Translations under genes and position numbers: made by a program | Notes under the pieces: model-generated | The model's input: only the letters and a program-made list of their open reading frames with translations | Told to the model about the DNA's origin: nothing | The model's database searches: none | DNA from: Peptococcaceae bacterium | Lineage (GTDB): Bacteria > Bacillota > DSM-12270 > Thermacetogeniales > Thermacetogeniaceae | Assembly (NCBI GenBank): GCA_023249405.1 | Contig: JAHFCR010000003.1 | Coordinates: 1-64,000, forward strand | Reading direction: 5' to 3' | DNA length: 64,000 nucleotides | Part shown: positions 1 through 10,247 of the stretch, in pieces | How positions within the stretch are numbered: the stretch's first letter is position 1 | Layout of the letters: each line of letters opens with the position of its first letter

Positions 1-29
1 TTCCTTGCGGTACCTGTTCTATGATCTGC

Positions 30-1031
<1,002 letters not shown>

Positions 1032-1112
1032 TCAACCGCCATGCCCACCCGCCGGACATGCACTCGATACTTGAGAAAGCTTCAGAAGCTACCACAGCTA
1101 TTTTATTGTTCC

Positions 1113-2057
1113 CTACTTGGGTTCGCCTATGCCGCGGATGCGTTTCCAGCGCAGTTCGACCAGAGTGTCCGGGTCGATCTGCTGCAGCGCCTGCAAGATC
1201 TGCCTGAGTTCCTGCCGCAGGTTGACAGCGGCCCCCTGTGGATCCCGATGGGCTCCGCCCAGAGGTTCGGGTACGACTCCGTCGATCAACCCCAGTCTCA
1301 GGAGCTCCGAAGCGGTCATCTTCAAGGCCTCTGCCGCTTGAGAGGCCCGGCTGGCATCCTTCCAGAGAATTGCCGCGCACCCTTCGGGGGAGATCACGGA
1401 GAAAACTGCATTTTCCATCATCAGCAGGGCATCGCCGACCCCCAGGGCCAGGGCTCCTCCACTGCCGCCCTCGCCGGTGATCACGGCAATCAGAGGGGTT
1501 TTGAGCCTGGCAAAAGCATAGAGATTGTTGGCGATGGCCCAGGCTTGGCCGCGCTCCTCGGCATCGATGCCCGAATAGGCGCCGGGCGTGTCTATGAAGG
1601 AGAGCACCGGGCGGTGAAATTTGGCCGCCTGCTGTGCCAGGCGCCAGCATTTGCGAAAACCTTCCGGATGGGTCATCCCAAAGTTCCGGGCCAGGTTCTC
1701 CTTGGTATTATGGCCCTTCACCTGCCCGATCACCGTCACCGGCCGGCCCTCAAACTTGCCAATGCCGCCTACGATAGCCGGATCGTCCCCGAACAGCCGG
1801 TCGCCGGAAAGAGGCAGCCAGTCAGTAAACAGCATCTTTATATAGTCCAGGGTGTTGGGACGCTCTACATGGCGGGCCAACTGGGTACGCTGCCAGGGCG
1901 TAAGGTTCTGATAGATCTCCTTCTTGAGATCCAGAGATCGCTTTTCCAGACTCTCGATCTCGACGCCGAGATCGATCCCCTTTTCACCCGTATAGTTCTT
2001 CAGCTCCGAAATTCTGTTTTCTAGTTCTACCAGTGGTTTTTCAAAATCCAGCAGCAT
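1113..2057 (-). CDS. accA: acetyl-CoA carboxylase carboxyltransferase alpha subunit
   Basis: With AccD it forms the carboxyltransferase that moves CO2 from carboxybiotin to acetyl-CoA, giving malonyl-CoA for fatty-acid synthesis. The 314 residues match the family length. Visible marks are the N-terminal helical segment (DFEKPLVELENRISELK), the crotonase-like core with FRKCWRLAQQAAKF and FIDTPGAYSG, and the oxyanion-hole region GEGGSGGALALG. It sits 43 nt after accD and about 115 nt before pfkA on the same strand, so the three are probably co-transcribed. Split alpha and beta subunits encoded side by side are the usual bacterial arrangement. Nothing is broken or odd in it. Confidence 0.97.
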   Translation of the reverse strand: MLLDFEKPLVELENRISELKNYTGEKGIDLGVEIESLEKRSLDLKKEIYQNLTPWQRTQLARHVERPNTLDYIKMLFTDWLPLSGDRLFGDDPAIVGGIGKFEGRPVTVIGQVKGHNTKENLARNFGMTHPEGFRKCWRLAQQAAKFHRPVLSFIDTPGAYSGIDAEERGQAWAIANNLYAFARLKTPLIAVITGEGGSGGALALGVGDALLMMENAVFSVISPEGCAAILWKDASRASQAAEALKMTASELLRLGLIDGVVPEPLGGAHRDPQGAAVNLRQELRQILQALQQIDPDTLVELRWKRIRGIGEPK

Positions 2058-2100
2058 CGTTAACAGCCAGACCCCTTTCCAAAATAAACAGTTATCCCGA

Positions 2101-2979
2101 TCAGGAGTTCACGCTGATATCCGGCTGCGATCCGGAATGAAGCAAGAGAATGTGGGCCAGCACCGCCTGCATCTGCTGCCGCGGCACCACCAGGTCGATC
2201 AGACCGTGCTTGAGGCAGAACTCGGCAGTTTGAAAGTCAGGGGGCAGCTTCTCGTTCAGGGTCTGCTCCGTTACCCTGCGTCCGGCAAATCCGATCAGGG
2301 CACCGGGTTCAGCGATGATGACATCTCCGAGGGCGGCAAAACTGGATGTGACTCCTCCGGTGGTGGGATCGGTCAGTACAGAAACGTATAGGATTCCAGC
2401 CTCATTAAGCTTGGCAATCGCGGCGCTGGTTTTAGCCATCTGCATCAGTGAGAAGACACCTTCCTGCATCCGGGCGCCGCCGGAGGCGGAAAAGAGCAAC
2501 AGTGGAAGTTTTTTCTGGATAGCGCCCATGACCAGCCTGGTGATCTTTTCGCCCACCACACTACCCATGCTGCCCATGATGAAATGCGGTTCAAGCACGC
2601 CCACCATCACCGGCCATCCTAAAATCCTGCCCTCACCGGTAAGGATGGCGTCATGCAGGCCTGTGGCCTCCTGGGCAGTGGACAGCTTACCCTGATACTC
2701 CGGAAATGATAGGGGATCAATCGCTTCCAGGTCCGCGTCCCACTCTTGGAAGCTATCCTCATCAAGAGTGATGGACAGGCGTTCCGGAGCGCTCAACCGG
2801 AAGTGATGATTGCACTTGCGGCATACCTCAAGATTTTTTTCCAGTTCACGCACATAGAGTATCTCTCCGCATTCCGGGCACTTGATCCACAGGGTTCCCT
2901 TATCCTGGGCCATGGTGTCGGCGCGCACCGTGATATATTTCTGTGGCTTGCGGAATAGGTCCTTAAACAGTTCAGTCAC
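2101..2979 (-). CDS. accD: acetyl-CoA carboxylase carboxyltransferase beta subunit
   Basis: Partner of AccA in malonyl-CoA formation. The 292-residue protein has the AccD-specific N-terminal zinc ribbon, CPECGEILY followed by CRKCNHHF, so four Cys as two CxxC pairs around residues 35-57. The crotonase-fold core contains FSASGGARMQEG and TDPTTGGVTSS, the acyl-CoA binding and oxyanion segments. The start is a GTG at 2979 with GAGG six bases upstream; no ATG lies near the conserved N-terminus. In other bacteria the zinc ribbon is reported to bind RNA and DNA and to allow autoregulation; that is family knowledge and not visible here. Confidence 0.97.
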   Translation of the reverse strand: MTELFKDLFRKPQKYITVRADTMAQDKGTLWIKCPECGEILYVRELEKNLEVCRKCNHHFRLSAPERLSITLDEDSFQEWDADLEAIDPLSFPEYQGKLSTAQEATGLHDAILTGEGRILGWPVMVGVLEPHFIMGSMGSVVGEKITRLVMGAIQKKLPLLLFSASGGARMQEGVFSLMQMAKTSAAIAKLNEAGILYVSVLTDPTTGGVTSSFAALGDVIIAEPGALIGFAGRRVTEQTLNEKLPPDFQTAEFCLKHGLIDLVVPRQQMQAVLAHILLLHSGSQPDISVNS

Positions 2980-3056
2980 TCCTTACCTCGCCCTGGGGCC
3001 TATTCCTGACAGTATCGGATCAACGAATAGATCTACAGCCCATGGGGAGTTGCTGA

Positions 3057-3254
3057 TCAAATGTCGACTTCGTCCAAAATCTCGTGCGCTGACTCCGCTT
3101 CCGATTCCGGAACCAGCACTTCGACAGCACCACTATCACCGAATTGAGGGATACCAGCTGCCCGCAACATGACCAGCAAACCCTCCGTGCTCAATATCTC
3201 CTTGATTATTTCAGCATTGGTACGGTTTGGCGCAATGTATACGACTGTCCACAC
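3057..3254 (-). CDS. small DUF2007-like protein
   Basis: A 65-residue protein with a ferredoxin-like pattern: a VVYIAPNRTNAEIIKEIL strand-helix, then a GIPQFGDSGAVEVLVPE strand pair, and an acidic helix at the end. This matches the small DUF2007 type (putative signal-transducing proteins), which often sits next to accD and dnaE in Clostridia. No catalytic residues are evident and the function is unknown. It starts with GTG at 3254, preceded by an excellent GGGAGGGA site six bases away, which is good evidence that it is translated. It lies between mtrB and accD on the same strand, probably in the same transcript. Confidence 0.75.
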   Translation of the reverse strand: MWTVVYIAPNRTNAEIIKEILSTEGLLVMLRAAGIPQFGDSGAVEVLVPESEAESAHEILDEVDI

Positions 3255-3334
3255 TCGATGTCCCTCCCGTGTCCGATCTGGCGGCAGATAGAGTTTCGAC
3301 CTGGTGGAGAAGGATTCCTCTTAGTAAATGTAAA

Positions 3335-3565
3335 CTATTCGATAGAAGTATCGATGCATCCGAATTGCGTATAAATGATCGCCTTGCCTCTGATCTTCAT
3401 GGCTGATACGCTTTCGGTAAACTGGGCCAGCATGATCTCTCCCCTGTCCAGTTTCTCCGTATGGCTGAGCTTGGTATCCCGGCCGCGGGTGAGGCCAATC
3501 AGGGTCACTCCGTTCTCCAGCGCCTTGATGGCTATGTATTCGGACCGCACATCATTGCCTTCCAT
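3335..3565 (-). CDS. mtrB: trp RNA-binding attenuation protein (TRAP)
   Basis: TRAP is a ring of eleven subunits that, when loaded with tryptophan, wraps leader RNA carrying GAG/UAG triplets and shuts down trp genes. The 76-residue protein aligns along its whole length with Bacillus Mtr[19 protein letters not shown]-type start, [14 protein letters not shown] and [14 protein letters not shown] cover the tryptophan-binding loops and the RNA-binding KxR pair (K56/R58 in Bacillus numbering, here in AMKIRG). The ATG at 3565 has AAGGAGGG seven bases upstream. In B. subtilis mtrB is next to folE; here it lies between dnaE and accD, and no trp genes or anti-TRAP gene are in the window. Confidence 0.93.
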   Translation of the reverse strand: MEGNDVRSEYIAIKALENGVTLIGLTRGRDTKLSHTEKLDRGEIMLAQFTESVSAMKIRGKAIIYTQFGCIDTSIE

Positions 3566-3665
3566 CGATAAACCCTCCTTGGATTCTTTATAATACCATG
3601 TCTTACTGATATTGTAAAATTATCCGATAAACCGTCCCTAATGCCCCGCGGATCGGTTTTATTAA

Positions 3666-3696
3666 GCATCAGGTGCGGTTAAATCCCATTTGATGC
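3666..3696. repeat. dispersed palindromic element, copy A
   Basis: Imperfect inverted repeat GCATCAGGTGCGG / CCCATTTGATGC with a short AT loop, in the gap between the dnaE stop and mtrB. Its core (ATCAGGTGGGGTT-like arm followed by its complement) recurs near 8181 and, as a perfect palindrome, near 41723. Three mismatches or G-T pairs make this the most degenerate copy. On the minus strand it is followed by a T-rich run, so it may also serve as a weak terminator for dnaE. Confidence 0.6.
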
Positions 3697-3715
3697 AAGT
3701 TTCGCCCTATGCATC

Positions 3716-6700
3716 TCAGACTGCCGTGGCCACAGCCGGCGTAGGCAGCAGCTCGGACTCCCTTTCATGAATGAAACAGGAGCCCGGCCCACATAGCGCT
3801 TCTATCTGGTAACACAGCTCCGGATTAGCATCAACCCAGAAAGAGGCATCGGTCCTGATCAGCTTCTTCTGGTATACAAAGTAGAGCAATACCGGCGTTA
3901 ATCCGCGATGCGGCATCAGGAGCACCCGCAACCTCTCGATCACCTCCGCGCTACCCGCCAGGGGGTTGATCCGGATATAGAGGACCTGGTCGGCTCTGGC
4001 CGCCGGCTTTACATCCAGAGGAGAGATCTCATCCGCGAAGATCCGGTAGCTCTCTTCCTGCTGGCTTACCCTGCCCGTGACCAGCACGACGGCGTCATCC
4101 TCGGGCGGGTGAAAATTTTTACCATTATTCTTTTGGATATAAACTATTTCCACGCTACCGCCAAGGTCTTCCAGGGAGAAGCTGATCTTGCCGTCACCCC
4201 GCCTGGTAGTGCCCCGCTTCAGACCAGAGACGATACCGCCCAGGGTCACGCGGTCACCATCCTTGCACTGGGAGATCTCGTCGATAGAAAAGGTAGTGCG
4301 CCCCGCCAGAATATCCTCCGAACCTTCCAGGGGATGGCCGCTCACGTAGAAGCCGAGCACCTCTTTTTCATGAGCCAATAATTCCCGGGGTGGATACTCC
4401 TTGATCTCCGGCAGCAAACGCTGGGCTGCACCGACGTTAGGCTCATCCAGAATATCAAACAGGGAGACCTGGCCGTTGGCCTGGGCCCCCAGGTCCCGGC
4501 GGTTGGCCTGGGCAGTCTCCATACAATCATCGAGCACGGCTACCAGTTGTGCGCGAAATGCCTGCAGCGAATCGAAGGCTCCGCACAGGATCAGGCTCTC
4601 CACCACCCGCTTGTTGACCTGGCGCAGGTCGACCCGCTGGCAAAAATCATCCAGGGAATGGAAGGGGTCGCCGGTCCGGCGAGCCTCGATGATCGCTGCC
4701 ACCGCCCCCTCGCCCACATTCTTGACCGCTCCCAGACCGAACCGGATCCGATTCTCACCGACCACAGTGAAGTTAGTCAGGCTCTCGTTGACATCCGGAG
4801 GCAGGATTTCGATATTCAATCGCCGGCACTCCTGAATGTAGTAGGAGACTTTATCGGAGTTGGTACGGATGCTGGTGAGCATGGCAGCCAGCAGGGCCAC
4901 CGGATGATTGGCCTTGAGATAGGCAGTCTGGTAGGCAACCAGGGCATAGGCCGCGGAGTGGCTCTTGTTGAAACCGTAACCGGCAAAATTTTCCATCAAG
5001 TCGAAGATCGATCCCGCCGTTTTGGAATTTACCTGGCGTTCGACTGCACCCTGGACGAAGCTCTCCCGCATCTTGGCAAGGACTTCGGGTTTCTTTTTCC
5101 CCATCGCCTTTCGCAGAGTGTCCGCCTTGGCCATGCTGAACCCGGCCAGGTCGCTGGAGATCTGCATCACTTGCTCCTGGTAAAGGATCACTCCATAGGT
5201 CTCACTGAGGATCGATTCGCATACCGGGTGCGGGTATTCCACCCTGGTCTGGCCGTTCATGCGGCTGATGAAGTCGTCTACCATGCCGCTCTTTAAGGGA
5301 CCTGGACGGTACAGGGCGACCAGGGGGACCAAGTCCTCGAAGCGCTTCGGCTTCATGTTCCTGAGGATGTGGCGCATACCTGAGCTTTCCAGTTGGAACA
5401 CGCCTACCGTCTCGCCGGCGCTCAACATATCGTAGGTGGCCGCATCATCCAGTGGCAACTGCTCCAAGTCCAGTTTGATCTGCTCCCGATCTTCGATAAT
5501 CTTCAAGGCGTCGCTGATCACCGTCAGAGTGCGCAGGCCAAGGAAGTCCATCTTCAACAGGCCGATCCCCTCCACCGTCTCCATGGGAAACTGGGTGGTG
5601 ATGGCGTCGCCGGTACGCTGCAGCGGCAGGTAGTGCGTCAGGGGTTCCCTGGTGATCACCACGCCGGCGGCGTGGGTGGATGCATGGCGGGGCATCCCCT
5701 CGATCGCCCGCGCCAGATCTACGAGTTGTCGCACCTGCGTATCCTCGTCGTATAGTTGCTTCAGTTCCGGCGAAGTTTCCAGCGCCCGGTCCAGGGTAAT
5801 TCCCAGCTCCTCCGGCACCAGTTTGGCGATCCGGTCGACTTCCACTAAGGGGACACCGAGCACCCGGCCGACGTCCCGGATGGCGCCCCTGGCCATCATG
5901 GTGCCGAAAGTGATGATCTGGGAGACGTGGTCGGCCCCATACTTGCCCACCACGTAATCGATCACCTCGCTCCGGCGCTCGTAGCAGATGTCTATATCGA
6001 TGTCCGGCATGGAGATCCGTTCCGGATTGAGAAAGCGCTCGAAGATGAGGCCGTACTGCAGAGGGTTGAGGTTGGTGATGCCGAGCGCGTAGGAGACCAG
6101 TGAACCGGCGGCCGAGCCGCGGCCGGGGCCGACTGGGATCCCATGTTGGCGCGACCAGCTGATGAAATCCTGCACGATCAGGAAATAGCCGGAAAAACCC
6201 ATCTGCCGGAGCACCGACAGTTCATAATCCAGACGCTCACGGGCTACCGCCGGGGCACCTGAAGGAAAGCGCCGGCTCATACCCTCTTCACAGAGCTTGA
6301 CCAGATACGAGTCCAGGCTCTCGCCTTCGGGAACCTGGTACTCGGGCAGGATCAGGCGGCCAAGCTCAAAGTCCACCTGGCAGCGCTCGGCGATCTCCAC
6401 AGTCCGGCGCAGGGCCTCCGGATCATCAGGAAAGGCTGCCGCCATCTCCTCTGCCGATTTCAGGTAGAATTCCTGGGATTCGAAGCGCATCCGGTTCTCT
6501 TCCCTGATGGTTTTGCCGGTTTGAATACAGAGCAGCACGTCCTGGACCGAGGCGTCCTCCTTGCGGACGTAGTGCAAGTCGTTGGTGACCACCAGAGGGA
6601 TGTCCAGGTCCCGGGACAGCTCCCGAAGGCCGGCATTGACCGGACCTTGCTCCGGCAGCCCGTGGTTCATCATTTCCAAAAAGAAGTTGCCCCGTCCGAA

Positions 6701-7198
6701 GATCTCCTGGTAGGCGCCCGCCGCCTCCCGGGCCTTTTTAGCATCCCCCGCCATCAGATCGGTCTGGACCTCCCCGGCCAGGCAGGCGCTCATGGCGATC
6801 AGGCCCTGGCTGTGCTCCGCCAGCAATGCCCGGTCCACCCTGGGCTTGTAGTAGAAGCCCTCCAGGTACGCCGCTGAGACCAGCTTAAGGAGATTTTTGT
6901 AGCCGGTCTCATTCTCGGCCAACAGCAGCAGGTGATACTGTGATGAATCCACATGAGGTGTTCTGTCAAAGCGGCCGCGCATGGCTACATAGGCCTCGCA
7001 GCCGATGATCGGGTGTACCCCGTATTCTTTGCACAAACGGTAAAATTCCACCACCCCGTACATGACCCCATGGTCGGTCAGAGCCAGGGAGGACATGCCC
7101 AGAGCGGCGGCGGTCTTGACCAGGTCCTTGAGCCGGGCCGCCCCGTCCAGCAGGCTGTATTCGCTATGATTATGGAGGTGCACAAAATCCTGGTTCAC
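3716..7198 (-). CDS. dnaE: DNA polymerase III alpha subunit
   Basis: Replicative C-family DNA polymerase, 1160 residues, the usual DnaE1 length. In order: N-terminal PHP domain (FVHLHNHSEYSLLDG, ALTDHGVM), the palm with catalytic acidic residues in PDIDIDICYERR, the finger and thumb regions (GVFQLESSGM, YRPGPL, YQEQVMQI), a helix-hairpin-helix region around FAGYGFNKSHSAAYA, and a C-terminal OB fold. The PHP metal ligands look intact, which in some lineages gives proofreading. The GTG at 7198 is chosen because GGAGG lies seven bases before it; the open frame extends nine codons further upstream without a site. The neighbourhood dnaE-mtrB-accD-accA-pfkA is a classic Firmicutes order. Confidence 0.97.
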   Translation of the reverse strand: MNQDFVHLHNHSEYSLLDGAARLKDLVKTAAALGMSSLALTDHGVMYGVVEFYRLCKEYGVHPIIGCEAYVAMRGRFDRTPHVDSSQYHLLLLAENETGYKNLLKLVSAAYLEGFYYKPRVDRALLAEHSQGLIAMSACLAGEVQTDLMAGDAKKAREAAGAYQEIFGRGNFFLEMMNHGLPEQGPVNAGLRELSRDLDIPLVVTNDLHYVRKEDASVQDVLLCIQTGKTIREENRMRFESQEFYLKSAEEMAAAFPDDPEALRRTVEIAERCQVDFELGRLILPEYQVPEGESLDSYLVKLCEEGMSRRFPSGAPAVARERLDYELSVLRQMGFSGYFLIVQDFISWSRQHGIPVGPGRGSAAGSLVSYALGITNLNPLQYGLIFERFLNPERISMPDIDIDICYERRSEVIDYVVGKYGADHVSQIITFGTMMARGAIRDVGRVLGVPLVEVDRIAKLVPEELGITLDRALETSPELKQLYDEDTQVRQLVDLARAIEGMPRHASTHAAGVVITREPLTHYLPLQRTGDAITTQFPMETVEGIGLLKMDFLGLRTLTVISDALKIIEDREQIKLDLEQLPLDDAATYDMLSAGETVGVFQLESSGMRHILRNMKPKRFEDLVPLVALYRPGPLKSGMVDDFISRMNGQTRVEYPHPVCESILSETYGVILYQEQVMQISSDLAGFSMAKADTLRKAMGKKKPEVLAKMRESFVQGAVERQVNSKTAGSIFDLMENFAGYGFNKSHSAAYALVAYQTAYLKANHPVALLAAMLTSIRTNSDKVSYYIQECRRLNIEILPPDVNESLTNFTVVGENRIRFGLGAVKNVGEGAVAAIIEARRTGDPFHSLDDFCQRVDLRQVNKRVVESLILCGAFDSLQAFRAQLVAVLDDCMETAQANRRDLGAQANGQVSLFDILDEPNVGAAQRLLPEIKEYPPRELLAHEKEVLGFYVSGHPLEGSEDILAGRTTFSIDEISQCKDGDRVTLGGIVSGLKRGTTRRGDGKISFSLEDLGGSVEIVYIQKNNGKNFHPPEDDAVVLVTGRVSQQEESYRIFADEISPLDVKPAARADQVLYIRINPLAGSAEVIERLRVLLMPHRGLTPVLLYFVYQKKLIRTDASFWVDANPELCYQIEALCGPGSCFIHERESELLPTPAVATAV

Positions 7199-7283
7199 TC
7201 TTTTGCCTCCGATTCCTCTAAGCAATCAAGGTTATATTTTTGCTTGAATAGGTGATTGAACTAGCCGGAAAGGGGCATCCGGC

Positions 7284-8021
7284 CTAAATCTCGTTCACTG
7301 CCAGGTCGGCAGGTGGGCACAGACCTTCCAGATAAACTGCCAGGTCGGCGAAGGTGCCATGGTAGTCCGTCTGAACAGGCAAGCCTTTAGTATTGAGGAG
7401 CCAGTCCTCCACCAGAAACGTCTTTATGCCCAGGTTCCCGGCGATCAGGTCTTCCTCGACGTCGTTGCCGATCATCAGGCACTCCCCGGCAGCAAGCCCT
7501 AACAGTTCGAGCACCTCGCTATAATACTGGATGTTTGGTTTGCAGAAATGCGTGTTTTCGTAGGTAGTAACCAGGGCATACGGCAGGTCGTCGATCTCCA
7601 GCCAGCGCAGCCTTTCCCTGATGGCCTGCTCCGGAAAAACCGGATTGGTGGCGATCGCCACCTGGAACCCCTTGTTAAACAGGCCTTCCATCATCGGGCG
7701 GGCCAATGGATTTGGATAAGTGGCCTGTCGGAGGGCGGTGAATTCCCGTTCATAGAACTCTGTGAACATCGGTTCCATGACCTGCGCGGGGATATCGACC
7801 TCGGTCATGAAGTAAGACCAGAAGACTTCCATGTTGGTGCGGCTCCGATCACAGTCCCTGACCATCATTGCAGTTCCTTGAAGAATATCCCTGACCAGTT
7901 TATCGGGCTGTAGCAGGTGGGCGAACTTGTGGGTAACAGCATGGAAATAGGCCTTGACGAAGACATTTAGATCCATCGGCAGCAATGTGCCGTCCAGATC
8001 AAAGAGAAGGGCCTTGTACAC
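7284..8021 (-). CDS. HAD-superfamily hydrolase (phosphatase)
   Basis: A 245-residue HAD phosphatase of the class I cap type. Motif I is FDLDGTLL at the very N-terminus, a helical cap follows, motif II is the Thr in IATNP, and motif IV is MIGNDVEEDLIAG. The substrate cannot be told from sequence; related clostridial proteins are simply called HAD hydrolases. The start is GTG at 8021 with GGGAGGGA five bases upstream; the open frame continues 24 codons further but those residues precede the fold and have no ribosome site. It is about 85 nt upstream of dnaE on the same strand and downstream of the glycan locus, from which a palindromic element separates it. Confidence 0.85.
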   Translation of the reverse strand: MYKALLFDLDGTLLPMDLNVFVKAYFHAVTHKFAHLLQPDKLVRDILQGTAMMVRDCDRSRTNMEVFWSYFMTEVDIPAQVMEPMFTEFYEREFTALRQATYPNPLARPMMEGLFNKGFQVAIATNPVFPEQAIRERLRWLEIDDLPYALVTTYENTHFCKPNIQYYSEVLELLGLAAGECLMIGNDVEEDLIAGNLGIKTFLVEDWLLNTKGLPVQTDYHGTFADLAVYLEGLCPPADLAVNEI

Positions 8022-8180
8022 GGCCGTCCCTCCCGATAGCTCCCGCAACGATTCTTTGGCTTTAAGTTTAGCATAACCTGCCAGGCAAGACAAGCAACCA
8101 AAACTCGCCTACCGCCGGTCTTGACAGGCAAATTGCGGCTTGCAAGATACTGTTTAAGGCTAACATAAAGCGAAGCTTGC

Positions 8181-8208
8181 ATCAGGTGGGGTTTTGACCC
8201 CATCTGAT
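8181..8208. repeat. dispersed palindromic element, copy B
   Basis: Inverted repeat ATCAGGTGGGGT-TTTG-ACCCCATCTGAT with one G-T pair, located between the end of rfbG and the HAD gene. The arms match copies A (3666) and C (41723). No U-rich tail follows on the minus strand, so it does not look like an ordinary rho-independent terminator. Confidence 0.7.
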
Positions 8209-8252
8209 ACTTAGTAGCCGATCCAGGAGCTTAGCGCAGAAGACTAATCCGA

Positions 8253-9368
8253 TCACTCATTACAACCATCCATTCCGCGCCGGGCGCTTTCATACTCCTC
8301 GATCTCCTTGACGGTGCAGTCATACAGGCGGCTGACGCTGTAATCGCCATAGAACCTGCGATACCATTCCAGCGTGCGGCTCAATGCCGCATCCAGGGGG
8401 TAAACCGGCTTCCAGCCGAGCAGGGCGGTCGACTTGCTGCAATCCAGCTTCAGTAGTCGTGCTTCATGCGGCGCCCCGGGCGGCGCCTCTATTCTATAGC
8501 TGCCGCGACCCCAGCAGGTGATCAGCTTTTGCACCATCGCCTCCACGCTGATCATCCTATCGTCGGGCGGTCCGAAGTTCCATGCGCCGCCGCATGATGC
8601 GCCCTCATGCCGCAATCTGGCGCCGAGCAGGAGATAGCCGCCAAGCGGTTCCAGGATATACTGCCAGGGGCGGACTGCCGCCGGGTTGCGGATGGCGATC
8701 TCTTCCCCTGCGGCCAAGGCCTTGACGCAATCCGGCACCAGCCTGCTCTCCGCCCAATCGCCGCCCCCGATGACATTACCCGCTCTTGCCGTGGCCAGGC
8801 ACGCATTGCCTTCAATCCCACCGGCGGTAAAAAAAGAGCGGCGGTAGGCCTCCGCCACCAGCTCGGCGCAGCCCTTGCTCGAACTATACGGATCATGTCC
8901 GCCCAGCGGATCGGTCTCCCGGTACCCGTAGACCCACTCCCTATTTTCGTAGCACTTGTCGCTGGTGGCAATAACTATCACTGTGCCGCTCCCCGTTATT
9001 CTGACGGCCTCCAGGACGTTGACCGTGCCCATGACATTGGTTTCGTACGTCAGGCGCGGTTCCTGGTAGGAACGCTTGACAATCGCCTGGGCGGCCAGGT
9101 GAAACACGAACTGCGGCCGGTACCGGTCAAACACCTCCAGCAGATGTTCAAGAACCCTCACATCGCCGGTGATATGAGTAATCTGCCGCTCCAGGCCGGC
9201 TGCTTCAAACAGGCTGGGCTTGGTGGGCGGTGCGAGGGAATAGCCGATCACCTGCGCCCCCAGCTTGGTCAGCCAGACAGCGAGCCAGCCTCCCTTAAAT
9301 CCGGTATGCCCTGTAATCAGCACCGGTTTGCCGCAATAAACCCGCAAACTCTCCAGCATTTCGCTCAT
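8253..9368 (-). CDS. rfbG: CDP-glucose 4,6-dehydratase
   Basis: Converts CDP-glucose to CDP-4-keto-6-deoxyglucose using tightly bound NAD, the second step of CDP-3,6-dideoxyhexose synthesis. The 371-residue protein is an extended SDR: Rossmann loop TGHTGFKGGWL, a TSDKCYEN segment at the catalytic Thr/Ser site, and YSSSKGCAE holding the YxxxK pair. The GHTGFKG glycine loop and overall length are typical of RfbG rather than dTDP-glucose dehydratase. It lies 45 nt after rfbF and ends the glycan run; rfbH-rfbF-rfbG is the direction of transcription. The ATG at 9368 has GGGAG ten bases upstream. Confidence 0.95.
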   Translation of the reverse strand: MSEMLESLRVYCGKPVLITGHTGFKGGWLAVWLTKLGAQVIGYSLAPPTKPSLFEAAGLERQITHITGDVRVLEHLLEVFDRYRPQFVFHLAAQAIVKRSYQEPRLTYETNVMGTVNVLEAVRITGSGTVIVIATSDKCYENREWVYGYRETDPLGGHDPYSSSKGCAELVAEAYRRSFFTAGGIEGNACLATARAGNVIGGGDWAESRLVPDCVKALAAGEEIAIRNPAAVRPWQYILEPLGGYLLLGARLRHEGASCGGAWNFGPPDDRMISVEAMVQKLITCWGRGSYRIEAPPGAPHEARLLKLDCSKSTALLGWKPVYPLDAALSRTLEWYRRFYGDYSVSRLYDCTVKEIEEYESARRGMDGCNE

Positions 9369-9413
9369 ATTCGGACAACTCCCTCAGTGCCCCCACCCTG
9401 AATAATTTTACCG

Positions 9414-10220
9414 CTACTTCCGGTCCGGCTCTTCCCAGATCGTCCAGGGGGCGTTTCCTGCGCTCCACAGCCTGTTCAGCAACTCCACCTCGCGCTGTGT
9501 ATCCATACACTGCCAGAAACCTTCGTGGTGGTAGACTGCCAGCTTGCGCTCGCCGGCCAACCGGGACAGGGGCCCCTGCTCCAATATGGTGGCAGGCCCA
9601 TCCAGATAGCTGGCTATTTTCTTGTTGACGACAAAAAATCCCCCGTTGATCCAACCCGTGTCCAGGGGCTGCTTCTCCCTGAATTCGGTGACCATGTTCC
9701 CCTCGCACGACATCTTGCCAAACCTGCTTACAGGCCTGACCGCAGTCATCGTCACTGTAGCGCCGGTCTCTTGATGCGCCTCGATCACCCGGGGAATATT
9801 GACGTTACCGACACCATCCCCGTATGTAAGCAGAAAGTTATCGCTGGCGATATACTTCAGCACTTCAGCAACTCTACCGCCAGTCATGGTGTGAAGACCG
9901 GTTTCGGCCAGCACCACTTTCCAGTGGACATTATCGTCCCCGTCATCGAGCGGCACAATCTGGCTTTTGCCCAGATCCACCATGATATCCTGGGCATGCA
10001 GATTATAGTGGTGAAAGTACTCGCGGATCGCGTCGCCTCTATAGCCCAGGCAGATAATAAAATTTTCGAATCCGAAATGGGCATAGATACGCATGATATG
10101 CCACAGCACCGGCTGATGCCCGATCTTGACCATGGGCTTTGGCTTGAACTCCGTTTCTTCCTTGAGGCGGGTGCCCAGCCCACCGGCCAGGATCACGCAC
10201 GGCCAATCCAGTTTCACCAT
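9414..10220 (-). CDS. rfbF: glucose-1-phosphate cytidylyltransferase
   Basis: Makes CDP-glucose from CTP and glucose 1-phosphate, the entry step to CDP-dideoxysugars. The 268-residue protein carries the nucleotidyltransferase signature AGGLGTRLKEETEFKPKPM, where the Glu-Glu-Thr and PKPM segments are typical for RfbF, then the metal-binding TYGDGVGN and a conserved C-terminal WQCMDTQREVELLN. The ATG at 10220 is preferred (GGGGAG 11 bases upstream); a GTG four codons earlier overlaps that site. It lies between rfbH and rfbG and makes the substrate for the latter. Confidence 0.95.
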   Translation of the reverse strand: MVKLDWPCVILAGGLGTRLKEETEFKPKPMVKIGHQPVLWHIMRIYAHFGFENFIICLGYRGDAIREYFHHYNLHAQDIMVDLGKSQIVPLDDGDDNVHWKVVLAETGLHTMTGGRVAEVLKYIASDNFLLTYGDGVGNVNIPRVIEAHQETGATVTMTAVRPVSRFGKMSCEGNMVTEFREKQPLDTGWINGGFFVVNKKIASYLDGPATILEQGPLSRLAGERKLAVYHHEGFWQCMDTQREVELLNRLWSAGNAPWTIWEEPDRK

Positions 10221-10247
10221 CGAAGCAGTCACTCCCCAGTTGCCTGC

